The notes beneath the pieces were generated by a model. It searched no databases and was not told the origin of the DNA. It saw only the letters and a program-made list of their open reading frames with translations. The position numbers and the translations under genes were made by a program. This document shows positions 7,377 through 14,338 of a stretch of 18,217 nt of DNA, piece after piece (positions within the stretch are counted from its first letter, which is position 1; each line of letters starts with the position of its first letter). Origin of the DNA: Pelotomaculum sp. UBA3102 (lineage in GTDB: Bacteria; Bacillota; Desulfotomaculia; Desulfotomaculales; Pelotomaculaceae); assembly GCA_002365865.1 (NCBI GenBank), contig DFAQ01000026.1, forward strand, positions 1-18,217, written 5' to 3'.

Positions 7377-7722
7377 CCCAGATCAAGAGTGATATGAAAT
7401 CAAGCCGGATTAAATCGTCTTCAGATCCCATTACTCTCAAGGTGCCGTTGTTATAAGGCTCGGTAGGGGTAATGTCGCCGTAAAAAATATCAGCCAGGGT
7501 TTCGCTGTCGGAAATTACTGTCAAGTCGGGATTGTCCGACGCTCCTTCTTTTAACGAAACCACACCGTCCTTTAAAGTCATTGTGTGCCGTGATTCTACG
7601 TCGGTAGCCTTGACCACCACCACCCGGTCCCAGTCCCGGTTCATTATTTTTAAACGCTCATTTTTATTGTAGTTATCTGTAAATACTTTTAAGCTGTCCG
7701 TTATTTCTTCATGTGTGGCCAA
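7369..7722 (-). CDS. SCP2-like sterol/lipid-binding domain protein
   Basis: Small cytosolic protein of 117 aa resembling the SCP-2 sterol-transfer fold. Features of the family are a strand with DGVVSLKEGASDNPDLTV, the following SDSETLADIFYGDITPTEPY helix and turn, and GTLRVMGSEDDLIRLD, where related bacterial proteins carry G.L.v.Gs..d...L. There is no signal peptide. The start is TTG at 7722 with GAAGGAG 8-9 nt upstream. The gene overlaps the permease gene and follows the Rossmann-like gene after 49 nt. The ligand is unknown; bacterial SCP2 proteins bind hydrophobic or acyl-CoA-like molecules, so this role is inferred from family only. Confidence 0.8.
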   Translation of the reverse strand: MATHEEITDSLKVFTDNYNKNERLKIMNRDWDRVVVVKATDVESRHTMTLKDGVVSLKEGASDNPDLTVISDSETLADIFYGDITPTEPYNNGTLRVMGSEDDLIRLDFISLLIWGE

Positions 7723-7771
7723 AGTTGTTTTCTCCTTCCGAAAGCCTTTTATTACTGTCGTTATATATAAA

Positions 7772-8689
7772 TTATGTTTTCAAGTCTAAGATGCGCGGCC
7801 TAAACTTTAATTTTTCCAACAGGTTCAGGTAATCATCGCTGGTGATATCTTCCCACGGCTTACCGATTATGGATACGAGCACCGCCTCCATCACGTTGGT
7901 TCCGAAAGACCTGCCATCGTATTCGGGGGTAGTGGTCACCAGCAGTGCCACTCCCTTTTTCCTCAGGAACTCTATATCATCCGGGGTTGTAGTATTGGTG
8001 AGGATAATTTGCCGGTTCATTTCCGCAGGCATAAAACGCCTGATCAAATGAAAATCCCCGCCGATTACCTCAGCATCATGGTAATACCGGGCAAATTTCT
8101 TTACCTTGTCTTCATCCTGGGTTTCCTGCTTTTTCCCGGTGGGGTAAATCATATGAAAGGGCATTTGGGATATCTCGGGTAGGATACGGCCGGCTATCTC
8201 TTCGAGTTCTTCCATGGTCTTGATGGGATAGGGAACACCGGCGGTAAAAATTAAATCGCCGAAGGTTACATCGCAGCCCATTTCGGAAAGAGCCTCGGCC
8301 ATGCCGAACCGGTCAACTGAACTTACCATAAGTACCTTGGTCCCTTTTTTTAAATGACCCGTTTCATCAGCCAGAACCCGCACTACTTCCCTTTCCAAAG
8401 TGTTTTTTAAACCACTTCCGTCTACTACCGGAGTAACTTTTACCGCCTCCATCAGTTTAAGACCATCTTTAACAGCATAGCGTTTTTGTTTAACAAAAAG
8501 GTAGACGTCGATACCGCCCAGGCCTATGGCATCTACCTTGCCGTCCAAATTTTGCAATAACTCCAGGGCCCGGTCAAAATTGCCGTCCGTGCCCATACGG
8601 GAAATTTCAAACTCCTCTCCCAGGAACTCCGCATAAACCTTGTGGTCGCGCTTGGAAGAACCAAGGCTGACGCTGACCACCCGTCTCAA
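7772..8689 (-). CDS. Conserved Rossmann-like protein (often annotated 'quinate 5-dehydrogenase')
   Basis: A 305-aa cytosolic protein found in Clostridia. From memory, relatives are often named quinate 5-dehydrogenase in databases, but no shikimate/quinate dehydrogenase motif is evident and I do not endorse that name. Visible features: an N-terminal strand RVVSVSLGSSKRDHKV, a nucleotide-binding-like DAIGLGGIDVYL, VDGSGLKNTLER, a second alpha/beta unit around KVLMVSSVDRFGMAEAL, and late motifs TNTTTPDD and TTPEYDGRSFGTNVMEA. The start TTG 8689 is preferred over TTG 8695 because GGGAGG lies 8 nt before it and the protein then begins directly at the first strand. It is the first gene of the operon driven by the promoter at 8742-8770. 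Confidence 0.75.
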   Translation of the reverse strand: MRRVVSVSLGSSKRDHKVYAEFLGEEFEISRMGTDGNFDRALELLQNLDGKVDAIGLGGIDVYLFVKQKRYAVKDGLKLMEAVKVTPVVDGSGLKNTLEREVVRVLADETGHLKKGTKVLMVSSVDRFGMAEALSEMGCDVTFGDLIFTAGVPYPIKTMEELEEIAGRILPEISQMPFHMIYPTGKKQETQDEDKVKKFARYYHDAEVIGGDFHLIRRFMPAEMNRQIILTNTTTPDDIEFLRKKGVALLVTTTPEYDGRSFGTNVMEAVLVSIIGKPWEDITSDDYLNLLEKLKFRPRILDLKT

Positions 8690-8741
8690 AAGCAAGCCCT
8701 CCCATCAAAACTCCTCTATACAATACATTTTATACTTTACC

Positions 8742-8770
8742 ATTGTAACCAAAATAAACTAAAAAAACAA
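8742..8770 (-). promoter_or_regulatory. Sigma-A type promoter of the Rossmann/SCP2/permease operon
   Basis: On the minus strand TTGTTT (8770-8765) and TACAAT (8747-8742) are 17 nt apart. The surrounding sequence is very AT-rich, and the start codon at 8689 would lie about 45 nt downstream of transcription start. No other gene lies between. Confidence 0.65.
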
Positions 8771-8846
8771 GTTTGGTTCTGATCCGTCTTATAAGAACTG
8801 ATAAAAAAATAATATCATCAAAAAATTTCATTATATTTATCTATAA

Positions 8847-8890
8847 TAAAAAAACTCCCCCGGAAAGTTACTTTTAAATACCGGTAGGAG
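8847..8890 (-). terminator. Rho-independent terminator of the 129-aa gene
   Basis: On the minus strand CTCC and CCGG (8890-8881) pair with CCGG and GGAG (8863-8855) across a small internal loop (TA against G), with a 17-nt apical loop. Seven or eight T residues follow the stem. It lies about 30 nt after the stop codon of the small gene at 8923. Confidence 0.8.
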
Positions 8891-8922
8891 ATTTAATGAA
8901 ATATTTTTAAAAGCAAATTTTT

Positions 8923-9312
8923 TTACATCATACCATCATATTGCTTAATTATATGCGTGGCTTGCTCCAGTAACTTTTCCCCGGTTACCACCGTAACCAT
9001 AAAAGCGCGTCCTCCGGCCACCCCGTAATCTTCGCAACCGTAGCCGCTGACGGAAGGGTCCGCCCCAAGCAACACCCTCGTATCCTGGTCTATTTCGTTT
9101 TTGTCCTCTGAAAACAAAACCGGACCGGTCATGGTTTGAGCATTATTGAGCGGGCTGTTGTAATCAGCGTCAAACTCACCACCAAAGCGAGATACCCGGT
9201 CCAGTTGGACATTAACGAAACCGGCATCATTCAATGCCTTAACCGCTTTCTGCGCCTGCCTGCTTGAAGCAAAATAAGAAAGAATGGAACGTTCACCGGG
9301 CAATAACTGCAT
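8923..9312 (-). CDS. Conserved hypothetical protein, two beta-alpha-beta halves
   Basis: A 129-aa soluble protein that I do not recognise by name. The N-terminal half (SILSYFASSRQAQKAVKALN then VQLDRVSRFG) and the C-terminal half (AFMVTVVTGEKLLEQATHII) look like two beta-alpha-beta units joined by a Gly/Asn/Asp-rich middle. The layout resembles general-stress YflT-like proteins, without a diagnostic motif. The ATG start has GAGGTGA 7 nt upstream. It is monocistronic with its own terminator and lies divergent from the permease operon. The possible forespore-type promoter in front of it would suggest a sporulation role, but this is weak. Confidence 0.8.
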   Translation of the reverse strand: MQLLPGERSILSYFASSRQAQKAVKALNDAGFVNVQLDRVSRFGGEFDADYNSPLNNAQTMTGPVLFSEDKNEIDQDTRVLLGADPSVSGYGCEDYGVAGGRAFMVTVVTGEKLLEQATHIIKQYDGMM

Positions 9313-9340
9313 ATACCAATCACCTCGAGATTTTCTCCCT

Positions 9341-9370
9341 ATTATAGCCCGGCAGGCAAAAAAAAATTCA
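9341..9370 (-). promoter_or_regulatory. Possible promoter of the 129-aa gene
   Basis: A perfect TATAAT (9346-9341, minus strand) lies 29 nt upstream of the start codon. The only -35 candidate is TGAATT (9370-9365) at 18 nt spacing, which is poor for sigma-A but close to the forespore sigma-G/sigma-F pattern TGAATA. I cannot decide between the two. The rest of 9371-9507 is AT-rich; no clear plus-strand promoter for the permease operon could be found in it. Confidence 0.4.
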
Positions 9371-9507
9371 TTTACTTATTTCCTTAATTTTTGTACGGCT
9401 AAAAATTAATAAATTTTCATCAATATGTTTTCTTTTATGTTAAAATTGAGCCAGCTTATCAAATAACCATCTTCTTATTCTAAGTAAAATGTTTCCTGGA
9501 GAGTGTC

Positions 9508-10047
9508 ATGCAAAAGACTTTCTTGGGTATGGGTGCAGCTGCCTTAATATTAATTATTTCAGCCTGGCTCCAGGGCGGATGGGCACTGGTGAACGAAGGT
9601 TTCCATGTAAGCGGGAAAATGCTTCTCCAAGTGATTCCGCTTTTATTGCTGGCTTTTACTACCGCGGGATTAATTTCCGTACTGTTTTCTGAAGAAACTG
9701 TCTCGCACTGGTTAGGACAAGGATCCGGGTGGAAAGGAATAACTTTAGGCGCCCTGGCCGGAGCGCTTATACCCGGCGGACCTTACGTTTTTTTCCCTTT
9801 AGCGGCTACCTTCCTGATATCAGGCGCGCGCGTAGGTACAGTTGTAAGTTTTATAACCGCAAAAAACCTCTGGACGGTAACCCGTATACCCATGGAAGTT
9901 GCGTTAATCGGACCGGAGATAACTTTTGTCCGGTACGTGGTAACCTTTGTATTTCCAATTATTTCAGGAATCATAGCCAATTTATTGCTTTCCGGTTACA
10001 CGGAAAAAATCCTCACCGGGATCAGGAAACTGCAAAAACTTGATTAA
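9508..10047 (+). CDS. Half-size permease A (DUF318/ArsP-like)
   Basis: Integral membrane protein of 179 aa with four to five hydrophobic helices, about half the length of full DUF318/ArsP-type permeases. The conserved core is GWKGITLGALAGALIPGGPY followed by a helix rich in small residues and VALIGPEITFVRY. The ATG has TGGAGAG 6 nt upstream. The gene is followed after 28 nt by a paralogue with the same core motif, so the two probably form a heterodimeric carrier. Where ArsP-type proteins carry a CSC-like motif, this protein has PGGPY, so an arsenic substrate is not implied. Confidence 0.83.
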   Translation: MQKTFLGMGAAALILIISAWLQGGWALVNEGFHVSGKMLLQVIPLLLLAFTTAGLISVLFSEETVSHWLGQGSGWKGITLGALAGALIPGGPYVFFPLAATFLISGARVGTVVSFITAKNLWTVTRIPMEVALIGPEITFVRYVVTFVFPIISGIIANLLLSGYTEKILTGIRKLQKLD

Positions 10048-10075
10048 GACCGGATAAAATGCAGGGTGTGATATT

Positions 10076-10561
10076 TTGCTCATTGCTTTACTGTTTTTAT
10101 TCGCCATGACGGTTGTTTTATTAACCGTAGCTTACCGGCGAGGCGGCGAGACGCATATACAGGGACTTAAAACCGGCGCCAAGATGCTTAAAAATACACT
10201 CCCGTTATTAATTTTGGCCTTTATCCTGGCGGGCTTTATTCAGGTGGCGGTACCTCCTGAAATGATCAAATCCTGGCTTGGGGAAGAGGCGGGGTGGAAA
10301 GGCATCGTTATCGGTACGCTTGCAGGCGCACTTATTCCGGGCGGTCCATACGTTACATTTCCCATTTTTGCTGCCATATTTCAAGCCGGTGCCAGTATAG
10401 GAACGGCAGTATCCCTGATTACGGGATGGGCAATGTTGGGAGTTGGCCAATTACCGTTTGAATTAGCCCTGCTGGGACCTCGCTTTACGGTGGCCAGGTT
10501 GAGTACGGTTTTTTGGGTACCTTTTATAGCCGGTGCTATCGCCCAATATATTTTTGGTTAA
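10076..10561 (+). CDS. Half-size permease B (DUF318/ArsP-like)
   Basis: A 161-aa membrane protein with four to five hydrophobic segments and the same core as its neighbour: GWKGIVIGTLAGALIPGGPY, then a glycine-rich helix and LALLGPRFTVARL. The two proteins share an obvious common origin but are well diverged outside the core. The start is TTG with AGGGTGTG about 7 nt upstream. It stands between permease half A and the lipoprotein gene (31 nt downstream). Substrate unknown. Confidence 0.82.
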   Translation: MLIALLFLFAMTVVLLTVAYRRGGETHIQGLKTGAKMLKNTLPLLILAFILAGFIQVAVPPEMIKSWLGEEAGWKGIVIGTLAGALIPGGPYVTFPIFAAIFQAGASIGTAVSLITGWAMLGVGQLPFELALLGPRFTVARLSTVFWVPFIAGAIAQYIFG

Positions 10562-10592
10562 CCAAATTCCGAATCGAAAGGAGAACCTCATA

Positions 10593-11249
10593 ATGACCGG
10601 GAAACTAACTGTTTTTGCAAACCTGTTACTGATTATAATTTTAACGGTCATATTTTTACCGGGTTGCTCCATATTAATTAAAGAGATACCCCAACCGGAA
10701 GTGGAGACCGAAAACTCCGGAAACACGGAGCAACCCGTTAAAAAACCGGGAGACTATTTTCCTCTGACCGAAGGAAGCAACTGGAAGTACCAGGGGGAGG
10801 GAAATGAATTTGCTTCCATAGGCAGAACGGTCTTATTTACAAAAGGAAACCGCGCCCAGATGAAGTGGGAAAACGGCGGTACAGTCGGGGCAGCGGTTTT
10901 TGAAACCACGGAGTGCGCCATCACCCGCATTTTTATGCAGGGTGAGGAATACAACGAAAATAATTTTTTGGACACACCTCCCAATGAACATACAATAATT
11001 TTAAAGGCACCATTGGCAGTGGGCACTAAATGGGAAAACTTTGAGGGTGGTTACCGGAAAATAGTAGCCGTTAATGCCATTGTAGCCACCCCGGCCGGTA
11101 AATTTGAAAAGTGCGTCAAGGTCAAAATCACCGGCCAAAATTCAACTATCTACGAGTATTATCAAGAAGGTATCGGAATGGTTAAAAGAGAGTTCATTTC
11201 GGGAGATGCACGGGTCACTTCTTCCCTGGAAGAGTTCAATATCAGGTAA
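10593..11249 (+). CDS. Lipoprotein of unknown function
   Basis: Membrane-anchored exported protein of 218 aa. The signal peptide (residues 1-24) ends in the lipobox LPGC, with C25 as the lipidated cysteine. The mature part begins with a short charged, low-complexity linker and then DYFPLTEGSNWKYQGEG, a start common to a family of hypothetical Clostridia lipoproteins. Later segments are KAPLAVGTKWE and TPAGKFEKCVKVK, which suggest a beta-rich domain, and EGIGMVKREFISGD near the end. The ATG at 10593 has AAAGGAG 9 nt upstream; the longer reading from 10533 would overlap the permease and destroy the signal peptide. It is the last gene of the plus-strand operon. Confidence 0.88.
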   Translation: MTGKLTVFANLLLIIILTVIFLPGCSILIKEIPQPEVETENSGNTEQPVKKPGDYFPLTEGSNWKYQGEGNEFASIGRTVLFTKGNRAQMKWENGGTVGAAVFETTECAITRIFMQGEEYNENNFLDTPPNEHTIILKAPLAVGTKWENFEGGYRKIVAVNAIVATPAGKFEKCVKVKITGQNSTIYEYYQEGIGMVKREFISGDARVTSSLEEFNIR

Positions 11250-11257
11250 TAACCACA

Positions 11258-11285
11258 AAAACCCTTGATTTTTTGCAAGGGTTTT
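11258..11285. terminator. Bidirectional terminator between the lipoprotein gene and tRNA-Arg
   Basis: A perfect 10-bp stem AAAACCCTTG/CAAGGGTTTT encloses an 8-nt loop. The A-rich left and T-rich right arms give a T run in both directions. It lies 8 nt after the lipoprotein stop codon on the plus strand and 11 nt after the CCA end of tRNA-Arg on the minus strand, and probably serves both. Confidence 0.88.
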
Positions 11286-11295
11286 ATTAACTCAC

Positions 11296-11370
<75 letters not shown>

Positions 11371-11400
11371 ATATGAAATTCTCTTAAACGACTCTCTTTT

Positions 11401-11428
11401 ATTATACCTTAATTCGATTTTATTGCAA
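11401..11428 (-). promoter_or_regulatory. Sigma-A type promoter of tRNA-Arg(CCG)
   Basis: On the minus strand a perfect TATAAT (11406-11401) is preceded by TTGCAA (11428-11423) at 16 nt spacing. Transcription would start about 25 nt before the mature tRNA 5' end. The promoter lies immediately behind the kinase stop codon. Confidence 0.78.
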
Positions 11429-11435
11429 GTATGGT

Positions 11436-12194
11436 TTACAACTGACTTACCGGCAGCAATACCGTCACAGTTGTACCCTTTCCCGGCTCGCTTTCAACCT
11501 CAATGCGGCCGCCGTGATTATCGATAATTTGTTTGCTCAAAAACATCCCCAGTCCGGTGCCTTTTTCCTTGGTAGTAAAGAAAGGGATAAACATGTTATT
11601 TATGGTTTGCCCGTCGATACCCGGTCCGGTATCTCTGACGGCAACTTTCACCAATCCTTCCTGCCCGTCCCACGAAGTTTGTAAATAAATCTTCCCTCCG
11701 TCATCAAGGACCTCAAAGGCATTCTTAATTATATTCAGGAAGACCTGCTTTAATTGTTCACCATCTCCCAATATGTGCGGCATATCTGTCTCCGTGGCCA
11801 GACTCAGGTCCAGTTTTCGAATCTGCGCTTCACTTTCCACCAGCATTACCACTTCTCTAATAATATTATTAATGACACACTTAACCCGCTTGGAATAGCC
11901 TGGTTTGGTCAAACTTAAAAATTCCGTGATTAGTCGGTTGACATGTTCCAACTCGGCAAGCATTACCGAAATATAACTTTCCTTGGGCGTCCCCTTTAAT
12001 TGTTTTTGTAATAACTCCAGAAAGCCGCCAATGGCGGTAAGCGGGTTTCTGATTTCGTGGACCATTCCTGCAACCAGCTGTCCTAAAACGGCCAGTTTTT
12101 CTGCTTTGATCACCGCATTTTCCAACTCGCGCAGGCGCCCGGCCGGCAGAAATACGGCCATAGCACTCTCACCCTCACCGCTGTCGTTACTCAT
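11436..12194 (-). CDS. Soluble sensor histidine kinase (HisKA-HATPase_c)
   Basis: A 252-aa cytosolic kinase without membrane segments. A short N-terminal stretch ending in MAVFLPAGRLRELE looks like the tail of a PAS domain. It is followed by the phospho-acceptor H46 in VHEIRNPLTA and the ATPase boxes: N-box NIIKNAFEVL, G1 DTGPGI, F-box FIPFFTTKEK and G2 GTGLGMFLSKQI. The start ATG 12194 is chosen because AAGGA lies 8 nt upstream and the gap to the preceding gene is 38 nt; the longer reading to 12266 starts at TTG without an SD. It is co-transcribed with the FtsA-like gene. With no regulator next to it, it may belong to a phosphorelay of the KinA-Spo0F type, but this is inference. Confidence 0.9.
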   Translation of the reverse strand: MSNDSGEGESAMAVFLPAGRLRELENAVIKAEKLAVLGQLVAGMVHEIRNPLTAIGGFLELLQKQLKGTPKESYISVMLAELEHVNRLITEFLSLTKPGYSKRVKCVINNIIREVVMLVESEAQIRKLDLSLATETDMPHILGDGEQLKQVFLNIIKNAFEVLDDGGKIYLQTSWDGQEGLVKVAVRDTGPGIDGQTINNMFIPFFTTKEKGTGLGMFLSKQIIDNHGGRIEVESEPGKGTTVTVLLPVSQL

Positions 12195-12232
12195 AATGCA
12201 TGTCCTTGCCTCATAAGCATTAGAGCTGAATA

Positions 12233-14224
12233 TTACGGGGCTTTTCTTTCCCGCGGGTGATCCCAATATATTTCAATATTATCGCCGTCTTTAACCAGGT
12301 CTGTATACCCGGCCGCTTCCCCGTTAAGTTTCAGAACCAGAACCCCGTTGGAAACCGAACTATCAAACTCTATCCAGTTGAGCACATCAGCAAAAATATG
12401 CTGCAGACCGCCTTTAAGCTCGACCGGGTTTCCGTTGACGGTAACCGAAACCGGCACGCCTTTATCACGGTCTTTTTTCTCTATCAATCTGATATCATCC
12501 CCATTTTTTAGCGTATAATCAAGGTCAACCCCGGCACCGTTGACCCTGACGGCATATTCCGTCAAGTCAACTCCTTCAAGCAGTTCCCTTATGGTTTTGA
12601 CACTTCTGATTTCCAACCGGTCCCCGTCGCTGATTTCAGTATGCAGGGAAACCGTTTCTTCGTTCAAAACCGCAACCGGCCGGAGCACTTTATGTTCACC
12701 GTTCAAGGTTACGATGATGCTGTCTTCACCTGCCAGGAAATCTTGAACCGCAGCGGCGGCATCCTTCCCGTTTACGGCTTTGATTAAATTTATTTCATCC
12801 CCGTCTCTGATAGGTGATTTCAAGTTGGCCGGGTTGCCATTAATATATATTTCCGCCGGTTTGGCAAGTCCCCCGTAAATTATTCGAACCTCTCCGTTTA
12901 AAGTAAATTTTAAATCCCTGCCGTTGTATCCTATCAAGTCCCTGGGATTGAATTCGACCAGGCCAAAAGCATTAGCAACATTAAGATCCTTTGAGTTAAA
13001 GAGGCTGAATTCCTTCCCGTTCACCTTGACGGTAACGAAATTCCGGTTGAATTTTTTAACGGCCACCATGCCGATACCGATAACCGTAATTCCTTCAGGA
13101 CCATCCAGTCCTTCTTCTTCCACAATGATATTATTTACGGCCTCTCTTCCCCTGACCGCTACTTTTCGGGAATCAATGCCCAGCCGGTGGCTCAACCTGT
13201 CGGTCAGGCCGGGGAGCCGGGACCCCCCACCCACACAGAATACCGTTCTGGGCGGCTCTCCGCCGTTTAAACTCAATATAGCTGAAGCTAATTCCGCGGT
13301 CAACCGGTCCAGTTCCGGCTCGATTACCTTGGCTACCTCTCCCGGCGGCACCGTGTTTTCTATCCCGAGAATATCTTTATAAACTATGTCCCCGCCACTC
13401 TCCAGTAAACGCTTAATTCTTTCCGCTTCGTTAAAATCAACCAGGTAGGCCTCGGCAATACATTCTGTAATTTCATCACCGGCTACCGGTACCATGCCGT
13501 ACGCCGCCACGGAACCTTTCCTGGTAATTGCAATATCAGAGGTGCCTGCTCCGATATCTACCAGGGCCAGATTTAAAAGCCGCATATTTTCAGGAATCAG
13601 CACCTCAAGGGCCGCTATAGGCTCCAGGGTGAGATTTACCGGCTCAAGTTCCGCCCGGCGCAAGACAGCATACAAGCTGTTGACCACGGACTCAGGAAGA
13701 AAAGTCGCCAAGATATCGGCACCGATTAAACTACCGCTATGTCCGGCGAGGTTAGTGATCGGGTAGCCGTTTAAATAATACCTCACCACGCTGTACCCCA
13801 CGCAATAATATCTTTCGTGCTCTTTCGGCACATTGGAATCAAGCTCCTGGTGCGCGCTTTTAATACCGGCAACCTCCAGGCTGTTGATCAAAGTACTGTC
13901 TATTTCAACCTCGCTTTTTATTTCCATTTCCGCCCGGCAACGCTTAGTAACCAAGGATCTTCCCGCTGCAGCTATGGCCGCCCGGTTCAGCTTGAAACCC
14001 ACTTTCTTTTCCAGGGTCCTTTTTACTTCCAGAACGGTGCCGGCTACTTCCGAAATGTCATGGATTTGCCCGTCAAACATGGTACGGCTCTCGTGTTCAA
14101 CCACGTGTTGGGCCGCTACCCGTAACCTGCCGGACTCCACTAAGGCAATTATGCCGATAACTGTCCTCGTTCCGATATCAAGTGCAAATATGTAGTTTTC
14201 CCGCAAAACATCAGTTTGTAACAT
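12233..14224 (-). CDS. FtsA/PilM-like actin-fold ATPase with a repeated beta-rich C-terminal extension
   Basis: A 663-aa protein. Residues 1 to about 395 are an FtsA/PilM-type ATPase: phosphate-1 loop ALDIGTRT (14-21), an SHS2-like insert (about 80-175), phosphate-2 loop VDIGAGTSD (222-230) and adenosine motif VGGGSR (331-336). FtsA is about 420-440 aa, so about 260 residues are extra. The extension (about 396-655) repeats strands ending in an NG turn (VNGK, LNGE, INGN, LNGE, VNGA, VNGN, LNGE) and strands starting at a GD turn (DGDEI, DGDRL, NGDDI, DGDNI). In three places NG and GD are exactly 13 residues apart, suggesting tandem ThiS/TGS/SLBB-like beta-grasp units. The FtsA C-terminal membrane helix is absent. 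ATG 14224 has GGAG 6 nt upstream. The true role is unknown; databases tend to call such proteins FtsA. Confidence 0.88.
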   Translation of the reverse strand: MLQTDVLRENYIFALDIGTRTVIGIIALVESGRLRVAAQHVVEHESRTMFDGQIHDISEVAGTVLEVKRTLEKKVGFKLNRAAIAAAGRSLVTKRCRAEMEIKSEVEIDSTLINSLEVAGIKSAHQELDSNVPKEHERYYCVGYSVVRYYLNGYPITNLAGHSGSLIGADILATFLPESVVNSLYAVLRRAELEPVNLTLEPIAALEVLIPENMRLLNLALVDIGAGTSDIAITRKGSVAAYGMVPVAGDEITECIAEAYLVDFNEAERIKRLLESGGDIVYKDILGIENTVPPGEVAKVIEPELDRLTAELASAILSLNGGEPPRTVFCVGGGSRLPGLTDRLSHRLGIDSRKVAVRGREAVNNIIVEEEGLDGPEGITVIGIGMVAVKKFNRNFVTVKVNGKEFSLFNSKDLNVANAFGLVEFNPRDLIGYNGRDLKFTLNGEVRIIYGGLAKPAEIYINGNPANLKSPIRDGDEINLIKAVNGKDAAAAVQDFLAGEDSIIVTLNGEHKVLRPVAVLNEETVSLHTEISDGDRLEIRSVKTIRELLEGVDLTEYAVRVNGAGVDLDYTLKNGDDIRLIEKKDRDKGVPVSVTVNGNPVELKGGLQHIFADVLNWIEFDSSVSNGVLVLKLNGEAAGYTDLVKDGDNIEIYWDHPRERKAP

Positions 14225-14272
14225 ATTCCGCTCCAACCGGTTAATTGACTGTAAATTGAGCCACTTAATCCA

Positions 14273-14301
14273 AGTATATCCTAAGAATTTTAACGGTTCA
14301 A
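14273..14301 (-). promoter_or_regulatory. Strong sigma-A promoter of the FtsA-like/kinase operon
   Basis: On the minus strand TTGAAC (14301-14296) and TATACT (14278-14273) are exactly 17 nt apart. The leader to the ATG at 14224 is about 42 nt. The promoter separates this operon from rimI, behind which I see no clear terminator. Confidence 0.75.
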
Positions 14302-14338
14302 CAAACTAAAAGATATAAAACCCTTTTAAATATTCCGG

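Noticed and set aside
8607..8705. 32-codon minus-strand ORF starting at ATG 8705 with a good GAGGAG
   Set aside because: It overlaps the conserved N-terminus of the Rossmann-like gene in another frame and is too short to support; probably chance.
12195..12266. N-terminal extension of the histidine kinase to TTG 12266
   Set aside because: No SD precedes it, it overlaps the FtsA-like gene, and ATG 12194 has a well placed AAGGA.
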